Shown here: positions 49,465 to 50,939 of the stretch, one piece after another
Layout of the letters: each line of letters begins with the position of its first letter
How positions within the stretch are numbered: the stretch's first letter is position 1
NCBI GenBank assembly: GCA_030615855.1
Contig: JAUWYL010000007.1
Location: forward strand, 1 to 50,939
Length of the DNA: 50,939 nucleotides
Direction: 5' to 3'
From: a bacterium
Lineage (GTDB): Bacteria > UBP18 > UBA7526
Made by a program: the position numbers and the translations under genes
Notes under the pieces: generated by a model
Told to the model about the DNA's origin: nothing
Seen by the model: the letters and a program-made list of their open reading frames with translations, nothing else
The model's database searches: none

Positions 49465-50277
49465 TTATAGCTCGCCTTGATAGATAATTTCTGCATCACC
49501 TTCTAAATAGAGATTGGTGATCTTGGAATCAGAGGAATCAAAGTATACGGTCAGAATAGAACCGCTTCTAGTATATATCTTAGTGGGAGATTTTGTTCTG
49601 CCCAATAGATGGGCGATGATGGCAGAGGCAGTCGCTCCGGTCCCGCAGGCTAAGGTCTCATCTTCTACTCCCCTTTCATAGGTTCTAATATCGAGTGAGT
49701 CTTCATCCCTTACTCTGATAAAATTAGCATTCGTTCCCTCTGGAGCAAATTCCTGGTGATATCTAATCTTCTTTCCCAGTTCTTTCACCTTTGCCTTCTC
49801 CAAATCCTCTGTAAAGAGAACAATATGGGGAACACCAGTGTTGATACTATGAACTTCATATTCGCCACCTTCGGCTGAAAGCTTAAAATTCAATCTTGGA
49901 TTAGTTGGATCACTCATCTTTACTTTTACCCTATCATCAGAAACAACTTCTGCTTCCAGAATTCCAGCCATAGTCTCAATTTTGCATTTTGCATTTTGCA
50001 TTTTGCATTTTGCATTTATGTATAACGCAACGCATCTCGCCCCATTACCACACATCTCAACCTCTCCCCCATCGGGATTGAAGACCCTCATCTTGAAATC
50101 CGCCTTTTCTGAGCCTTCAATAAGCAACAGGCCATCTGCACCTATATTTATTTTACGTTTACATATTTTTTTAACAAAATCCAGCATCCAGGATCCAGTA
50201 TCCAGGATTTGCTTTTCTCGATTATCTATCACAACGAAATCATTCCCGCTGGCACACATCTTAGTAAACTTAATCAT
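49465..50277 (-). CDS. dapF: Diaminopimelate epimerase with repeat insertions
   Basis: A 270-residue epimerase turning LL- into meso-diaminopimelate. Catalytic Cys lie in 'EMCGNGARCV' and 'LACGTGATAS'; 'SGNDFVVIDNR', 'FNPDGG' and 'YERGVEDETLACG' are standard. Two in-frame inserts stand out. 'QILDTGSWML' (about residues 23-32) translates a spacer word. 'NAKCKMQNAKCKI' (about 87-99) translates five GCATTTT units. Both lie at surface loops of the family fold, so activity may survive. The ATG overlaps the trpE stop (ATGA). Confidence 0.93.
   Translation of the reverse strand: MIKFTKMCASGNDFVVIDNREKQILDTGSWMLDFVKKICKRKINIGADGLLLIEGSEKADFKMRVFNPDGGEVEMCGNGARCVALYINAKCKMQNAKCKIETMAGILEAEVVSDDRVKVKMSDPTNPRLNFKLSAEGGEYEVHSINTGVPHIVLFTEDLEKAKVKELGKKIRYHQEFAPEGTNANFIRVRDEDSLDIRTYERGVEDETLACGTGATASAIIAHLLGRTKSPTKIYTRSGSILTVYFDSSDSKITNLYLEGDAEIIYQGEL
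49981..50018 (-). repeat. GCATTTT array inside dapF
   Basis: Five tandem copies of a 7-base unit (plus strand GCATTTT), in frame with dapF, giving a 7-residue peptide period NAKCKMQ. The same array is intergenic at 11160-11197 and 16780-16810. Confidence 0.9.
50180..50210 (-). repeat. GGATCCAG-type word array inside dapF
   Basis: CCAGCATCCAGGATCC followed by AGTATCCAGGATTT: three to four copies of an ATCCAG word on the plus strand, read through in dapF as ILDTGSWMLD. Confidence 0.8.
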
Positions 50278-50939
50278 TCCAAGCCTCTCTGGGCTATTTC
50301 AATCGCTTTTATCAGTGCTTTCGCCTTATTCATCGTTTCCTGATATTCTCTCTCTGGAATAGAGCCAGCAACGATTCCTGCTCCTGCCTGGATATAGGCC
50401 TGGTTTCCTTTGATAACTATGGTTCTAATGGTAATGCAGGTATCGAGATTCCCGGAAAAAGAAAAGTAGCCCACTGCTCCAGCATAGGGCCCCCTCTTTA
50501 CCGGTTCTAATTCTTCAATGATTTCCAGGGCCTTTTTTCTTGGGGAACCGACAACTGTCCCGGCAGGAAAGTTAGAGCGCAGAACATCGAAAGAGTCTTT
50601 ATCTTTTCGCAGTCTTCCGGTAATATCACTCACAATGTGCATCACATGGGAGTATTTTTCGATTGACATCAGTTCATTTACTCTCACGCTTCCTGGTCTT
50701 GACACTTTTCTTACGTCTCTCTTCCCTAAGTCAACAAGCATCATATGCTCTGCTCTGTCCTTAGGATGGGTAAGAAGTTCTTTTTCGAGAGTCTTATCCT
50801 CCTTTAAAGTCTTTCCTCGATGCCTGGTCCCAGCAATGGGTCTTACCTCAACAATTCCTTCTTCCAACCGCACTAAAATCTCTGGTGAGGAACCGATCAA
50901 TCTCAAGTCCTTACACTTTAGATAATACATATAAGGAGA
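50274..50939 (-). CDS. trpE: Anthranilate synthase component I, C-terminal part
   Basis: The C-terminal 221 codons of a chorismate-binding enzyme; the 5' end lies beyond the right edge. 'SSPEILVRLEEG', 'VRPIAGTRHRGKT', 'LVDLGKRDVRKV', 'HIVSDITGRL', 'FPAGTVVGSPRKKALEII' and 'GPYAGAVGYFSFSGNLDTCI' are TrpE-type motifs. PabB is less likely because of the 'PIAGTRHRG' and 'LGRNDxG'-like spacing, but close paralogues make this uncertain. Tryptophan synthesis assignment is by family. It overlaps dapF by four bases. Confidence 0.88.
   Translation of the reverse strand, partial: SPYMYYLKCKDLRLIGSSPEILVRLEEGIVEVRPIAGTRHRGKTLKEDKTLEKELLTHPKDRAEHMMLVDLGKRDVRKVSRPGSVRVNELMSIEKYSHVMHIVSDITGRLRKDKDSFDVLRSNFPAGTVVGSPRKKALEIIEELEPVKRGPYAGAVGYFSFSGNLDTCITIRTIVIKGNQAYIQAGAGIVAGSIPEREYQETMNKAKALIKAIEIAQRGLE

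Noticed and set aside
763-50925. Numerous plus-strand open frames of 60-180 codons
   Set aside because: All lie opposite clearly homologous minus-strand genes or in word arrays; none shows family motifs or a convincing start.

Overview
The window reads as a piece of chromosome from an uncultivated, probably anaerobic and diderm bacterium (inference). The signs are a type IV pilus/type II secretion machine, a lipoprotein signal, a DapL-DapF lysine branch, a tungsten aldehyde:ferredoxin oxidoreductase and a biotin-dependent Na+ pump. Every credible gene is on the minus strand, so genes are listed right to left in transcription order. I cannot name the phylum. No rRNA, tRNA, CRISPR array or transposase was seen.

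Right end (50939 to 46925): partial trpE, then dapF. A short A+T-rich stretch (49332 to 47083) follows with the grammar of integron gene cassettes: attC-like sites, each ORF in one orientation, and no integrase. It holds a nucleotidyltransferase/HI0074-type pair, a broken RES-domain toxin, a lipoprotein and a small membrane protein. Next comes dapL.

Middle (46924 to 20624): a long catabolic block. Glutamate dehydrogenase and a split transketolase are followed by a CoA-type biotin decarboxylase/carboxylase set: carboxyltransferase, OadG-like, biotin carrier, Na+-pumping beta subunit, biotin carboxylase and second biotin carrier. Then come a class III CoA-transferase, an aldehyde:ferredoxin oxidoreductase, the full reductive pyrimidine pathway (N-carbamoyl-beta-alanine amidohydrolase, dihydropyrimidinase, omega-transaminase, fused PreT-PreA) and a nucleoside salvage set (phosphopentomutase, adenosine deaminase, purine nucleoside phosphorylase, pyrimidine-nucleoside phosphorylase, sugar-phosphate isomerase). 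Together they could ferment nucleosides. Ribose would enter the pentose phosphate pathway. Uracil or thymine would go via beta-alanine to malonate or methylmalonate semialdehyde, to the acyl-CoA, and be decarboxylated with Na+ export.

Left (20265 to 1): a DEDDh exonuclease, an unassigned P-loop kinase, then a pilus/pseudopilus operon. It has two PilB/GspE ATPases around PilT, a PilC/GspF platform, a PhnD-like protein, GspG, two tandem GspH-I-J-K sets, a HicB-like protein, a PilM-PilN fusion with a proline-rich insert, and PilO. One S23-type four-helix-bundle protein lies inside the operon and another at the left edge.

The most unusual feature is the DNA between genes. Most spacers consist of short words of 7 to 10 bases repeated several times and then repeated again as reverse complement, making large and sometimes nested imperfect palindromes. 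The word differs from spacer to spacer. Such arrays also run into coding sequence: prepilin leaders, dapF, and the tails of PilMN and PilB.
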